Source: Natronococcus sp. A-GB1 (lineage in GTDB: Archaea > Halobacteriota > Halobacteria > Halobacteriales > Natrialbaceae). Taken from it: a stretch of 64,000 nt of DNA. Both the position numbers and the translations under genes were made by a program. The stretch lies in the NCBI RefSeq assembly GCF_029688845.1, contig NZ_JARUKW010000019.1, forward strand, positions 1 to 64,000, written 5' to 3'. Under the pieces are notes generated by a model. The model made no database searches. It had not been told where the DNA came from and saw only the letters and a program-made list of their open reading frames with translations. Position 1 is the first letter of the stretch, and every line of letters starts with the position of its first letter. This document shows positions 25,149 through 34,300 of the stretch, one piece after another.

Positions 25149-26522
25149 CTACTCCGTTCTGCAAGCTGAGGTGTCGACACGAAGCGAGGCACCCGACGAC
25201 GCGTTCCCCGGATCGCCGTCGTTGGGGAGTGTCTCACTGTGCGTCGTGACCTGCTGAATGCGGACGTCGATCGGTTCGTCCACGTGCGGCTCGATCGCCG
25301 CGACGAGTCGGTCCGACAGTGGCGGATCGAGATCCCGCTCGGGCCCGGTAACCGTGACGACGATCGCATCGATCGACCGTATCGGGTAGTCGTCGTCGAG
25401 TTCGACCGTTACCGTCCGGGCGTCAACGGTCTCGTACGCTGGAGCAGCGAGGACGTCCGCGACGCTGGCTTCGGCGTCCGACTCGAGCTCCGCGGCGCGA
25501 AATTCGACGACCGTCGCACTCACGAGCGGGACCACCAACAGCAGCATGACGGCCCCGAGGACGGTCACGAACACGATCGTCTGGCGACGGGCAGCCGTAA
25601 GCGAGAACAACCCCGTGGGTCGGTAGCCACCGCTCCAGAGGGTAACCAGCGCCGCGAGGTTGATCGACAGGGCGTTGACCAGCGTGAGAATCAACGCGCC
25701 GACGGCCGCACCAGGGAGCTGCCAGGCGATGGCGATCCCGACCGCTGCGGCCGGCGGGATCAGCGCCGCGGCGATCATCACGCCGACGATGGCCTCGGAG
25801 AGTTCACGCGTGAGACTCAGGATCCCCGCGATGCCGGCACCGAGTGCGACCACGAGCGCGAGCAAGTTTGGCGCGACGCGCTCCTCGAGCTCCGCGATAG
25901 CGACGACGTCGACCCCGGCTGGCTCGATCCCGGCGATTCTGACCAGTCCCGCGAGCAGCACCGCACCGAGGATCGCGATCCCGAGCCCGCCGAACTGGTA
26001 GGCGAGACCAGTCCGCCGGAGGTCGGCGTCAGCAACGACGAACCCGATGCTTGCGGCCAACGCCGGGCCGATCAGCGGCGCGATCACCATCGAGCCGACG
26101 ACGACGGCGGGCGAGTCGAGTAACAGCCCGGAGGTCGCCACGATCGCACTGATGAACGTCATTGTGGCGTAGACCAGAAACGACGGCGTCAGTTCCGAGG
26201 CACGGGTCTCGAGTTCCTGTCTCGAGATGCGACCACCGGTGGCCGCGCCGTGGCCGGACCGTGTTTTGAGTCGAGCGACGTCCTCGGAGAGTACCGTCCG
26301 GGCGTCGATGACGACGATGCTCGCGTCCTCGCTGATTCCGGCGTCAGTCAGTTGATCGAGCACCCGTTCGACGGCGTCGCTCGGGAGGGGAAACCGAACG
26401 ACCGCGACGTACCCTCGGCCGCTCGTTTCGTCGGTGACGACGTAGTCGAGGTCTTCGTCTTCCAGGATCTCGAGAACCGTGGCCTGGCGGCCGGGCGGGA
26501 TCATGACCTCTACGTAGCGCAC
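25149..26522 (-). CDS. DUF389 / TIGR00341 family membrane protein
   Basis: 457 residues. An N-terminal soluble domain of about 115 residues (RYVEVMIPPG, Vxx-type ligand-binding-like fold) precedes about ten membrane spans. The spans include SPAVVVGSMVIAPLIGPALAASIGF (about 150-175), the family signature, and a second SEAIVGVMIAAALIPPAAAVG. A C-terminal soluble domain (about 370-440) follows. Function unknown; transport is likely. Divergent from the PHP protein. Confidence 0.9.
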   Translation of the reverse strand: MRYVEVMIPPGRQATVLEILEDEDLDYVVTDETSGRGYVAVVRFPLPSDAVERVLDQLTDAGISEDASIVVIDARTVLSEDVARLKTRSGHGAATGGRISRQELETRASELTPSFLVYATMTFISAIVATSGLLLDSPAVVVGSMVIAPLIGPALAASIGFVVADADLRRTGLAYQFGGLGIAILGAVLLAGLVRIAGIEPAGVDVVAIAELEERVAPNLLALVVALGAGIAGILSLTRELSEAIVGVMIAAALIPPAAAVGIAIAWQLPGAAVGALILTLVNALSINLAALVTLWSGGYRPTGLFSLTAARRQTIVFVTVLGAVMLLLVVPLVSATVVEFRAAELESDAEASVADVLAAPAYETVDARTVTVELDDDYPIRSIDAIVVTVTGPERDLDPPLSDRLVAAIEPHVDEPIDVRIQQVTTHSETLPNDGDPGNASSGASLRVDTSACRTE

Positions 26523-26758
26523 GTCCCGTCGGACGGAAGCCAGTACAATACGGATTTCCGACGGGAGTTGGGAGAGTCATCGATCGATGACTGTCGGTCG
26601 ACACCAGGTCCGCAAAGATCGTCTCTCGAGGCAAGTCACGGCCGGACAACGAGTCGTTGGCTGTGGCGTGTTCCTCTGCCAACAGTATACGTTCGCTACC
26701 GGCGTGCGTGCCGAATCAGAATGCATAACCCGACCCCCGCGAAAGGCCTCGCATACTC

Positions 26759-27523
26759 GTGAGCGATGGAGAGGAAGTTCGGGTCGACTGCCACGTGAAG
26801 GTGCTCAACGACGCCGTCGTCGAGCGCGCGACGCGTGCCGGCCTCGACGCAATCGTCTACGCACCGCACTTTACCCGCCTGCCGGAGATCCGCGAGCGCG
26901 CGGCGGCCTACTCGAGCGACGACCTGCTCGTCGTCCCGGCCAGAGAGGTCTTTACGGGCTCCTGGCGGGACCGCAAACACGTCCTCGCGATCGGTCTCGA
27001 GGAGCCCGTTCCCGACTTTATTCCCCTCGAGGTAGCCATGGCGGAGTTCGACCGCCAGGGCGCCGCAGTACTGGCTCCCCATCCCGAGTTCGCGACCGTG
27101 AGCCTCGGCGAGCCCGAACTGCGAACGTACGCGGAGACGATCGACGCAGTCGAGATCTTCAACCCCAAACACCTCCCGTCACACAACCGCCGCGCTCGAG
27201 AGCTGTGTGACATGCTCTCCTATCCGCCGTTTACCTCCTCGTACGCTCATCTGCCGAGTTCGGTCGGCGTCGCCCACACCGCCTTCGAGACGTCGATCGA
27301 CAGTGAGGCCGACCTGGTCGAGGCCCTCGAGAACCGCGTCGCCCGGCGGGTCGTCTACGACAACGGTCCCAGGCGGCTGCAGACGTCGGCCCGGGAGCTC
27401 GCCCACCTCTGTTACGAGAACACCTGGAAGAAGGCCGACCGCCTCTTCCTCTCGGGAATCGAGCCGACCCATCCCGGTCACATCGCCTACGACGGCCGGT
27501 TCGACGACGTCGCGCTCTACTGA
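26759..27523 (+). CDS. PHP domain protein (putative phosphoesterase)
   Basis: 254 residues from a GTG start. DCHVKVLND at the N-terminus matches the first PHP motif (HxH reduced to CHVK), followed by VYAPHF, VVPAREVFTG, LAPHPEF and YDNGP motifs that supply metal ligands. PHP proteins are metal-dependent phosphoesterases (histidinol phosphatases, polymerase-associated nucleases). The relaxed first motif means activity is unsure. Its end overlaps the convergent 54-residue gene by 7 bases. Confidence 0.85.
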   Translation: MSDGEEVRVDCHVKVLNDAVVERATRAGLDAIVYAPHFTRLPEIRERAAAYSSDDLLVVPAREVFTGSWRDRKHVLAIGLEEPVPDFIPLEVAMAEFDRQGAAVLAPHPEFATVSLGEPELRTYAETIDAVEIFNPKHLPSHNRRARELCDMLSYPPFTSSYAHLPSSVGVAHTAFETSIDSEADLVEALENRVARRVVYDNGPRRLQTSARELAHLCYENTWKKADRLFLSGIEPTHPGHIAYDGRFDDVALY

Positions 27524-27681
27524 TCAGGTTCTTCCTCGAGGGCCTCCGCGATGCGCTCGAGCTGGAGTCCCACGTAGCAAAGCGCCTGGGTCTGCATAAT
27601 CGCCGGATCGGTCGTCCACTCGTCGGTGATGTAGGCGGCCTGCTTTCCCGCTCGGTCGAGCTGTGTGGTATCGTCTGGCAT
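27517..27681 (-). CDS. 54-residue conserved mini-protein
   Basis: Starts at ATG 27681 (MPDDTTQLDRAGKQAAYITD) and ends EALEEEPDQ. Two helices around ALCYVGLQLERIAE. Same strand as Mut7-C, PolX and DUF5788, and last in that run, 73 bases after Mut7-C. Acidic and hydrophobic in regular spacing, so likely real. Family not recognised. Confidence 0.65.
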   Translation of the reverse strand: MPDDTTQLDRAGKQAAYITDEWTTDPAIMQTQALCYVGLQLERIAEALEEEPDQ

Positions 27682-27754
27682 CGGTGTCGAGTTCGTCACC
27701 GATCCGGGAAGGTTTTCGGATCGAGGCACTCCGCGAGACGCGGTTCCCACAGCC

Positions 27755-28219
27755 CTACTCCCGGCGCGCGTCGGCCCGAACTCGCTCGAGAGTCCGTTCG
27801 ACGCGCTCCCAGTGACTCCCCCGCCAGAAGCACTGCCCGCAGTCGCCACAGGTCCAGACCGCCGTCTCGGTGGGATTGGGTGCGTACTCGGGTGTCGATC
27901 GCGACGCACCGACCGACTCGAGCGGGCCGTTACAGCGCCCGCAGAATCGCGGCTCGTCCTCGAGCGAGAGGTCGAATCCTGCTGCCGAGAGCTCTGCGAG
28001 TTGCGCCTCGACGTCGCGCGACTCGAGCAGGACCGTCTCCTCGGCGCGACCCGCCAGCTGGACGTCCCGCGTGACGAGCGTGCGGTCCTCGTCCGCCGCG
28101 ACCGCGAGCAACGCGTCGTCGGCCTCGATCCCTCGATCGCCGGCGTAGACGGTGTCGTGGCCGCACATCCGAAGGTAGGCGACGATCCCCCCGCACATGA
28201 CGTCGAGGAGGATCCGCAT
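27755..28219 (-). CDS. Mut7-C RNase domain protein (PIN-like, zinc)
   Basis: 154 residues. A PIN-like fold starts at MRILLDVMCGGIVAYLRMCG (Asp6), with ADDALLAVAADEDRTLVTRD giving more acidic residues. A C-terminal zinc ribbon has FCGRCNG and WTCGDCGQCFW. This is the Mut7-C architecture, named from the C-terminus of the worm Mut-7 nuclease. The ATG abuts the polX stop with no gap (TGA-ATG). Probably an RNA/DNA nuclease; activity not shown. Confidence 0.9.
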   Translation of the reverse strand: MRILLDVMCGGIVAYLRMCGHDTVYAGDRGIEADDALLAVAADEDRTLVTRDVQLAGRAEETVLLESRDVEAQLAELSAAGFDLSLEDEPRFCGRCNGPLESVGASRSTPEYAPNPTETAVWTCGDCGQCFWRGSHWERVERTLERVRADARRE

Positions 28220-29971
28220 TCAGTGCAGGAACTCGCGCAGCCCCTCGAGCTCCCAGGTGTTGATCACGTCCGCGGGCTCGGCCCACCCACGTCGGGCGGT
28301 GTGGACACCCCAGCGCATGTACTCGAGCGTCGCGGGCTGGTGGGCGTCGGTGTTGACCGAGATCGGTGCGCCCGCCTCGACGGCCGCCTGGACGGCGCTT
28401 CCCCAGAGGTCGAGCCGCCGCGGGTTGGAGTTGACCTCGAGTGCGGTCCCGTGTTCGGCCGCGGCCTCGCCGAGCGCGGTCGCGTCGAACTCGAGCCCCG
28501 AGCGCTCGTTCAACAGTCGACCGCTGGGGTGGCCGAGCACGTCGACGGCGGGGTTCTCGATCGCCGTGACGAGTCGGTTCGTGGCCGTCCCGGCGTCCTG
28601 TCCAAGCCCGCTGTGAGGCGAGGCGACGATTACGTCGAGGGACTCGATGACCTCCTCGCCGAGCCCGATTTCGCCGTCGGCGTCGACGTTGGCCTCGATA
28701 CCGGCAAGGACCTCGACGTCGGCCGCAGCCGCGACCTCGCGGATCGCCTCGACCTGCTCGAGGATCTCCGTGTCGGTCAGCCCCATGTCGGCGACGACGC
28801 CCGGGCCCTCGGCGTGGTCGGCGATCCCGAGGAAGTCGTAGCCGCGATCCGCGGCGGCCTCGACCATCGCGTCGATCGGGGTGTTGCCGTCGGACCACTC
28901 GGTGTGGCAGTGCAGATCGCCCCGAATGTCGTCGCGGGTGAGCAGGTCCGGCAGGTCGCCGTTGGCCGCGGCGTCGATCTCGCCCCGATCCTCGCGCAGC
29001 TCGGGCGGGATCCACTCGAGGCCGAGCGCCTCGTACATTCCTTCTTCCGTCTCGCCGGCGACGCGGTCGCCGACGCGCTGCCCCGACTCGGGTTCGTCGA
29101 TAGCGGAGACGTCGAAGGCGCCGTACTCGTTTAATTTCACGTCGCGGTCGATCGCGTAGTTACGAAGCGTGATGTTGTGGTCCTTGCTCCCCGTGAAGTA
29201 CTGCAGCGCGGAGCCGAACTCCGCGGGGACTACGGTTCGGAGGTCGACGCGGATCTCGCCGACGCGGACGCTGGCCTTCGCGGGACCGGACTCGATCTCG
29301 CTGTCGACGGAGTCCCAGTCGACGAACGCCTCGATGACGTCCTCGGCGTCCTCGGTCCCGACGAGGACGTCGACATCGCCGATCGTCTCGCGCCAGCGCC
29401 GGATCGAGCCGGCGACCTCACAGCGCTCGACCGTCCCGACGGACTCGAGGAAGGCCAACACGTCGTCGGCCAGCGGTCGGGCCTCCCCGAGCAGCTGGCG
29501 CTGGCCGATCGTGCGGGCGAACTCGAGGTTCTCGCGGATGTTCTCCTCCGTCTTCGGACCGAACCCCTTGACGTTCTGAATCTCGCCGGCCTCGGCGGCC
29601 TCCTCGAGGTCATCGAGGGTCTGGATCCCCAGCTCGCGGTAGAGCTTGCCCGCCGTCTTGGGGCCGACGCCCTCGATGCGGGTGAGGTCGGCGATGTCGA
29701 TCGGAAGCTCCGCACGAAGCTCCTCGAGCTCCTCGATCTCGCCGGTCTCGACGTACTCGACGATCTTCGAGGCGATGGCGTCGCCGACGTGGTCGATCGT
29801 CTCGATCGCTTCCCGATCGTCGGCGGCGACGTAGTCGGCGATCGGCGTCGGGTGGGCGCGGACGCTCTCGGCGGCCCGCCTGTAGGCGCGGGGTTTGTAC
29901 TCGACGTCGTCGGCCTCGAGCAGATCGGCGAACTCCTCGAAGCGACCTGCGAGTTCGGCGTTGGTCGTCAT
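28220..29971 (-). CDS. polX: Family X DNA polymerase with PHP exonuclease
   Basis: 583 residues. Helix-hairpin-helix (LTRIEGVGPKTAGKLY, about 93-108; a second at FGPKTEENI), polymerase palm with GSIRRWRETIGDVDVLVG (DxD metal pair), then an about 235-residue PHP domain beginning DLHCHTEWSDGNTPI. A gap-filling repair polymerase with 3'-5' exonuclease/phosphatase action, for base-excision repair. It overlaps the DUF5788 stop by four bases (ATGA) and abuts Mut7-C, so the three are one transcript. Confidence 0.96.
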   Translation of the reverse strand: MTTNAELAGRFEEFADLLEADDVEYKPRAYRRAAESVRAHPTPIADYVAADDREAIETIDHVGDAIASKIVEYVETGEIEELEELRAELPIDIADLTRIEGVGPKTAGKLYRELGIQTLDDLEEAAEAGEIQNVKGFGPKTEENIRENLEFARTIGQRQLLGEARPLADDVLAFLESVGTVERCEVAGSIRRWRETIGDVDVLVGTEDAEDVIEAFVDWDSVDSEIESGPAKASVRVGEIRVDLRTVVPAEFGSALQYFTGSKDHNITLRNYAIDRDVKLNEYGAFDVSAIDEPESGQRVGDRVAGETEEGMYEALGLEWIPPELREDRGEIDAAANGDLPDLLTRDDIRGDLHCHTEWSDGNTPIDAMVEAAADRGYDFLGIADHAEGPGVVADMGLTDTEILEQVEAIREVAAAADVEVLAGIEANVDADGEIGLGEEVIESLDVIVASPHSGLGQDAGTATNRLVTAIENPAVDVLGHPSGRLLNERSGLEFDATALGEAAAEHGTALEVNSNPRRLDLWGSAVQAAVEAGAPISVNTDAHQPATLEYMRWGVHTARRGWAEPADVINTWELEGLREFLH

Positions 29972-30408
29972 CGCCCACGCCCCTGGCTGTTGGCGTCCTC
30001 GTGGCCCAGCGCCTTCTTCAGGAACGACATCCAGCGCTTCTTGTCGGCGGCCTGCTGGGCCTTCTGTTCCTGCTCGAGGTTCGTCGGACCGAGGTTCTCG
30101 AGGGCGTTCAGCGCTCGATCGATCCCGATGACACCCCGAGCGAGCTCTTCGCCCTCCTCGCGGGAGAGCGCACCCTCCTCGATGGCCTCAAGGCGTTCGA
30201 GGCGCTCCCGTCGCAGGTTCCGTTTGGCCTGCTCGACGCGGTCGCGCTCGCCGGGGGGCACCGTGTCGCGGCGCTTGATCTCGAAGACGAACGTTCGGAG
30301 GTCGATCTCCTCGCCCTGGACGGTGATCGTCTCCGGGATGTCCGCGCCGACGGTAGCGCCCTCGCGCTCGACGCGCTCGAGCAGCTGCTTGCGCTCGTAC
30401 TCTTGCAC
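29968..30408 (-). CDS. DUF5788 family protein
   Basis: 146 residues from GTG 30408 (a TTG further upstream is less likely). Charged, helical: an N-terminal domain (LRTFVFEIKRRDTVPPGERDRV) and a long basic helix near the C-terminus (EQEQKAQQAADKKRWMSFLKKALG). First gene of the polX run. Function unknown; co-transcription suggests a role in DNA repair. Family name from memory. Confidence 0.8.
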   Translation of the reverse strand: MQEYERKQLLERVEREGATVGADIPETITVQGEEIDLRTFVFEIKRRDTVPPGERDRVEQAKRNLRRERLERLEAIEEGALSREEGEELARGVIGIDRALNALENLGPTNLEQEQKAQQAADKKRWMSFLKKALGHEDANSQGRGR

Positions 30409-30452
30409 GCCTCGTCGTTGGGGGCTGAACGGCAAAAATGTACGTTCCGTGG

Positions 30453-31853
30453 TCAGGAGTCAAACCCGACCCGGACCATCTCGCCCCAGCCGTGTTCGCC
30501 ACGGAGGTACCGTACGAGCGCGAGCCAGGAGACGAACGCCTTCCACTGACGGTAGGGGACGTGCTCGAGCAGCCCGTAGCCGAGCAGCGCCGCGACCGTT
30601 CGAGGCTCGCGGTATCGGCGGAAGCCGACGACCTCGTTGAGAACGGCCAGCCACGACAGCAGGGTGCCGATCCCGACCGCGACGCCGAGAAAGAGGATGA
30701 AAAACGGGACGTTCAGCAGTCCGAGCACGAACAGAAGCGGCACGAGGACGTAGCCGATCCCCTCCACGAGCGGTCCGACCGCCTCGACGAACAGGAAAAA
30801 CGGCAGCGCGAAGAGCCCGACGACGCCGTAGCGCCTCCTGCCGATCATGTCGCGATGGAGCCACAGCGTCTCGAGCATCCCCTGGAACCAGCGGCTCCGC
30901 TGGCGCGCGAGTACCGTCCTGGATTCAGGTACCTCGGTCCAGACGACCGGGCGAGGAACGAACTCGACGCGGTAGTCCGTCCCGGCGAAGTGGCGATGGA
31001 GCCTGACGATGAGCTCCATATCCTCGGTGATCGTCGACGTCGAGTAGCCGCCGACCTCCCGAACGGCGTCCGTCCGAAAGAGTCCGAACGCCCCGGAAAT
31101 GATGAGCAGCCCGCCGACCCCGCTCAGCCCGATCCGACCCGAGAGAAACGCCCGGAGGTACTCGACGGTCTGGAGGTTCGCGAGCGCGTTTCCCGAGAGA
31201 CCGACGCGGGTGACGACGCCCCGGCTGATCGAACAGCCGTTGGCGACCCGGACGGTGCCGCCGGTCGCGACCGTTCGATCCGGTGCCCGGAGGAACGGCT
31301 GGGCGACCTCGAGAAGCGCGCCTCGCTCGATGAGGCTGTCGGCGTCGATCGCACAGAACAGCGGCTGATCGGTGAAGAACACGCCCGCGTTGAGCGCGTC
31401 GGCCTTGCCGCCGTTTTCCTTGTCGATGACGACGAGATCCCGTCGAGAGGACTGGTACACCTCCCGGACCTCTTCACAGGGGAGGTCGACGGGGACCGGT
31501 TCGCCGACCGGTTCGAGCTCGAAGGTTTCGACGAGTCGCTCGAGCGTGTCGTCTCGCGAGCCGTCGTTGACAATCACGAGTTCGTAGTTGCCGTACTCGA
31601 GGTTCAGTAGCGACTGAACGGTGTCGACGATCGTCACTGCCTCGTTGTACGCGGGAACGACGACGGCGATCCCCGGCAGAAACGGCGAGCTGTGGGGATG
31701 ATAGACCGGATCGAGAAGCCAGTCGCGAAGGGTTCGTTCGAACGAGAGCAGGGAGACGAAATGGATGAGCAGGTACCCGCCGTTGACGAGCGCGAAGTAC
31801 GCCAGAAAGAACCAGCTCACGATCCAGGCGACCGAGTCGACAGCTACGACCAT
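30453..31853 (-). CDS. Family 2 glycosyltransferase, processive type
   Basis: 466 residues. One N-terminal membrane span (about 8-35), GT-A domain with VVVPAYNEA (63-72), VNDGSRDDT (95-103), AIDADSL (Asp170 and Asp172), TITEDMEL and QRSRW. Three to four C-terminal membrane spans (about 325-420) follow. The D, DxD, TED, QxxRW set is that of cellulose/hyaluronan synthase-like enzymes that make and extrude a polymer. The start overlaps the HEAT gene by 10 bases. Likely product: an exopolysaccharide; the sugar cannot be told. Confidence 0.93.
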   Translation of the reverse strand: MVVAVDSVAWIVSWFFLAYFALVNGGYLLIHFVSLLSFERTLRDWLLDPVYHPHSSPFLPGIAVVVPAYNEAVTIVDTVQSLLNLEYGNYELVIVNDGSRDDTLERLVETFELEPVGEPVPVDLPCEEVREVYQSSRRDLVVIDKENGGKADALNAGVFFTDQPLFCAIDADSLIERGALLEVAQPFLRAPDRTVATGGTVRVANGCSISRGVVTRVGLSGNALANLQTVEYLRAFLSGRIGLSGVGGLLIISGAFGLFRTDAVREVGGYSTSTITEDMELIVRLHRHFAGTDYRVEFVPRPVVWTEVPESRTVLARQRSRWFQGMLETLWLHRDMIGRRRYGVVGLFALPFFLFVEAVGPLVEGIGYVLVPLLFVLGLLNVPFFILFLGVAVGIGTLLSWLAVLNEVVGFRRYREPRTVAALLGYGLLEHVPYRQWKAFVSWLALVRYLRGEHGWGEMVRVGFDS

Positions 31854-32925
31854 CCCGTCGCAACCCTCCGTGGAGTGCGGTGTTCCGCGCGGACCCAGGC
31901 GACGGTCCGTCTAACCGGGTCCGACGACGGGTCTGGGAGCGCCCGGTCGCTCCGGGACAGTCGCCGCGCAGCGGCCAGCCGACTCCTGTCATCCGGATCG
32001 TTACGGACGCCGTACTCGAGCCAGCGGGTCGACGTCTCGTCGTTCCACCGTCCGAGCAGCTCGTAGGCCGCGGTGCGAACGTTGGGGTCGGGGTCCGCAA
32101 CCGCCCGCTCGACCGGCACGCGTCTCCGAAGGGACTGGGACCAGCTCTGGCGGCTCAGCGCGACCAGGGCGCCGGCGCGGATCCGGGGCGAGTCGTGCTC
32201 GAACAGGGTACAGATCCACTCGAGGTGAGCTTCCGTCTCGGTTCCCGGGGCGCGACAGTGAGCCAGGACGGTCAGCGCCTGCACCAGCAGCTCCTCGTTC
32301 CACCATGTCCCCTCCGTCGTCGCGAGCGACAACAGCGCCGTCGCGCCGTCGTCGTTGAGGGGTAGAGGGTATCGAGGGCAAACACCGACAGCCGGTCGTC
32401 GCCGTCCCAGCAGAGCAACGCCGTGCCGTCGCGAGCCGCGTGGGGCGTGTCACTCGCGTACACGACGCGAGCCGCTCCGGCTCGCGTTTCGGCACGGCCC
32501 GTACAGTACTCGCGGAGTCGACGCCGCGAAACCGGCCGCTCGAGCAACGCGAGCCAGACGAGCCCGCGAAGCCTGTTCAGGACGAGCCGGCTCGAGAGCG
32601 ACGACCGTGCCCGCTCGTCGATCCCGACCGCCTCCGCGAACCGCGTCAGTTCCTCGCGCTCGCGGCCGCGGAGCCGCCGGAGGTACGTCGCGACCGTCCG
32701 GCGGGCGACGTGTCGCTCGATCCGGGAGAGCCCGTCGTACCACGTCTCCCACTCGGGGTCCGGTCCGTGCAGCCGGGAGAGAATCGCCGGACGGACGACG
32801 CGGCGGGCGGCCTCGCGACGGTGTTCGAATCGGGCGAGCAGGATCGACAGTGCGAGCGTGCCCGTCCCGACTACCGCAGTCGCCGCGACGATGACGACGA
32901 ACGCGATCCACAGCCGCTCGGTCAT
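31844..32925 (-). pseudogene. Membrane-anchored HEAT-repeat protein, frameshifted
   Basis: From 32925: a single N-terminal membrane span (about 5-30), a helical region, then DRLSVFALDTLYP. At the G4 run 32359-32362 (C4 on the coding strand) the frame must move to give LNDDGATALLSLATTEG, then HEAT-like helical repeats (RIRAGALVALSR, NVRTAAYELLG) to 31844. One extra C restores a reading frame of about 360 residues. It overlaps the response regulator upstream (ATGA) and the glycosyltransferase downstream. Real frameshift, sequencing error, or less likely programmed slip. Confidence 0.8.
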
Positions 32926-33296
32926 CGAAGCGCCCTGCGGAGTCGGGCCACGATCTCAGACAGGCTGAACGGCTTGGTGACGTAGTCGTCCGCGCCGAGT
33001 TCGAACCCGCGAACTACGTCGTCCTCGAGCCCCCGCCCCGAGACGACGATCACCGCCGGTTCGGGCTCGAGGTCGCGCTCGTCGAGCCGGCGCAACACGT
33101 CGAACCCGTCGTACTCCGGCAGCATGAGATCGAGCAGGATCGCGTCCGGGGTCGGCTCCGCCAGACGGACGTGCTCGAGACACGCCGCGCCGTCGTCGAC
33201 GGCAGTGACCTCGAAACCGGCCGTTTCGAGGCGGTAGACCAGCAGCTCGTTGACGTGTTCGTCGTCCTCGGCGACCAGGATCCGACCGTCGCTCAT
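32922..33296 (-). CDS. Single-domain response regulator
   Basis: 124 residues, receiver only. Acidic pocket Glu-Asp-Asp (AEDDEH, 9-14), phosphoacceptor Asp in ILLDLMLPEYDG (about 56), Ser/Thr switch in VVSGRG, and Lys in YVTKPFS. No output domain, so it must act through a partner, probably the neighbouring HEAT-repeat protein or glycosyltransferase. ATGA overlaps on both sides show a tight operon. Confidence 0.95.
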   Translation of the reverse strand: MSDGRILVAEDDEHVNELLVYRLETAGFEVTAVDDGAACLEHVRLAEPTPDAILLDLMLPEYDGFDVLRRLDERDLEPEPAVIVVSGRGLEDDVVRGFELGADDYVTKPFSLSEIVARLRRALR

Positions 33297-34264
33297 TCAC
33301 GATCACCCGCCGGAAGCGCGCGAGCCAGTTCAGCCGCGAGATCGACGCTTGTCGGTGGTTTCCTGGCGAACGTTCGGTTGCCGACCGTCGGAACCCACTC
33401 CTCGCTCGAGCTCGATGGGGGCGTTCCGACGACGACGATCGGACGCTGCGCGCCCCCGCTCGGGGCGCGAACCGTCGCGAGCACGGTCGGATCCACGCGG
33501 TCGACCGCCGTCGCCTCGAGGAACAGACAGTCGACGCGATCGAGCGCCAGCGACTCGAGATCGTCGGCCGCCGACGGGGTTACCACCTCGCACCCCAGCT
33601 TCGCGAGGCGTTCCGGGAGGTCGGTCTCGCCGCCGACGTATCCTGCTCGCGGATCGATCTCCGCGTCGACCGCCGTCAGCGCGGCCTCGAGTGCCTTGTC
33701 GGTCGCGGCCGGAGCGAGAACTCCGGAGATCCCGAGAAACGCCGCCGGCGAGACGTCCGTCTCGAGGGTCGAGAGCAACGACAGCGAGTCGCTGGCCTCC
33801 GCCAGCGACGCGAGCGAGTCGAGGACGCCGGCGGTCGGCACACCGCAGTCGATCGCGAGCGAGGTCGGCGCCCGTTCGGCCTCGAGGAGGGTCGTCGGCT
33901 CCACGAGACGGACGGCATAGCCGGCTCGCTCGAGCTGCGCCGCGACCTGCTCGCCGAGCGTACCGGCGAGACCGAGTGTGATCTCATCGAGGGCGTCCGG
34001 ATCGGTCGGACGCGGCTGCGGATCGGCGTTCGGCTCGCTGTCGACCGGGACCACCGTCTCGGGATCCGCCGTCTCGAAGGCGTGTGCCGCAAGCGTCGTC
34101 ACGTCGCCCGTGCTCGCGACGATCTCCTCGAGGGCGTCGCGCTGTTCCGGCTCGAGTGGCCCGAACGCCTCGTCGAGCAACAGCTCGGCGTTCGCCTGAA
34201 TTCCGGTGAGCTGTCGGCGAAACTCGTAGGCGAGCGCCGCCTGCTCGTCCTCGCTCGTGTTCAT
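33293..34264 (-). CDS. Histidine-kinase-like protein without ATPase domain
   Basis: 323 residues from ATG 34264. Residues about 8-45 (EFRRQLTGIQANAELLLDEAFG) look like a HisKA dimerisation helix, but the phospho-His position reads Arg-Gln, and the rest has no HATPase motifs. Residues about 85-200 and 215-320 look like two degenerate receiver-type folds (VDCLFLEATAVDRVDP, IVVVGTPPSS, TFARKPPTS). Perhaps a signal scaffold for the receiver encoded next to it. First gene of the operon, with its own TATA box. Confidence 0.75.
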   Translation of the reverse strand: MNTSEDEQAALAYEFRRQLTGIQANAELLLDEAFGPLEPEQRDALEEIVASTGDVTTLAAHAFETADPETVVPVDSEPNADPQPRPTDPDALDEITLGLAGTLGEQVAAQLERAGYAVRLVEPTTLLEAERAPTSLAIDCGVPTAGVLDSLASLAEASDSLSLLSTLETDVSPAAFLGISGVLAPAATDKALEAALTAVDAEIDPRAGYVGGETDLPERLAKLGCEVVTPSAADDLESLALDRVDCLFLEATAVDRVDPTVLATVRAPSGGAQRPIVVVGTPPSSSSEEWVPTVGNRTFARKPPTSVDLAAELARALPAGDRE

Positions 34265-34290
34265 TTGTATGTGATGCCAATTAGTCAACC

Positions 34291-34300
34291 AGTATAAACA
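34291..34300 (-). promoter_or_regulatory. TATA box of the signalling/glycosyltransferase operon
   Basis: Minus-strand TGTTTATACT, 27 bases before ATG 34264, giving an almost leaderless message. No other promoter-like box was seen between the four overlapping genes down to 30453. Confidence 0.65.

Noticed and set aside
27665-29134. 489-codon open frame on the plus strand
   Set aside because: Antisense of Mut7-C and PolX, both with clear motifs.
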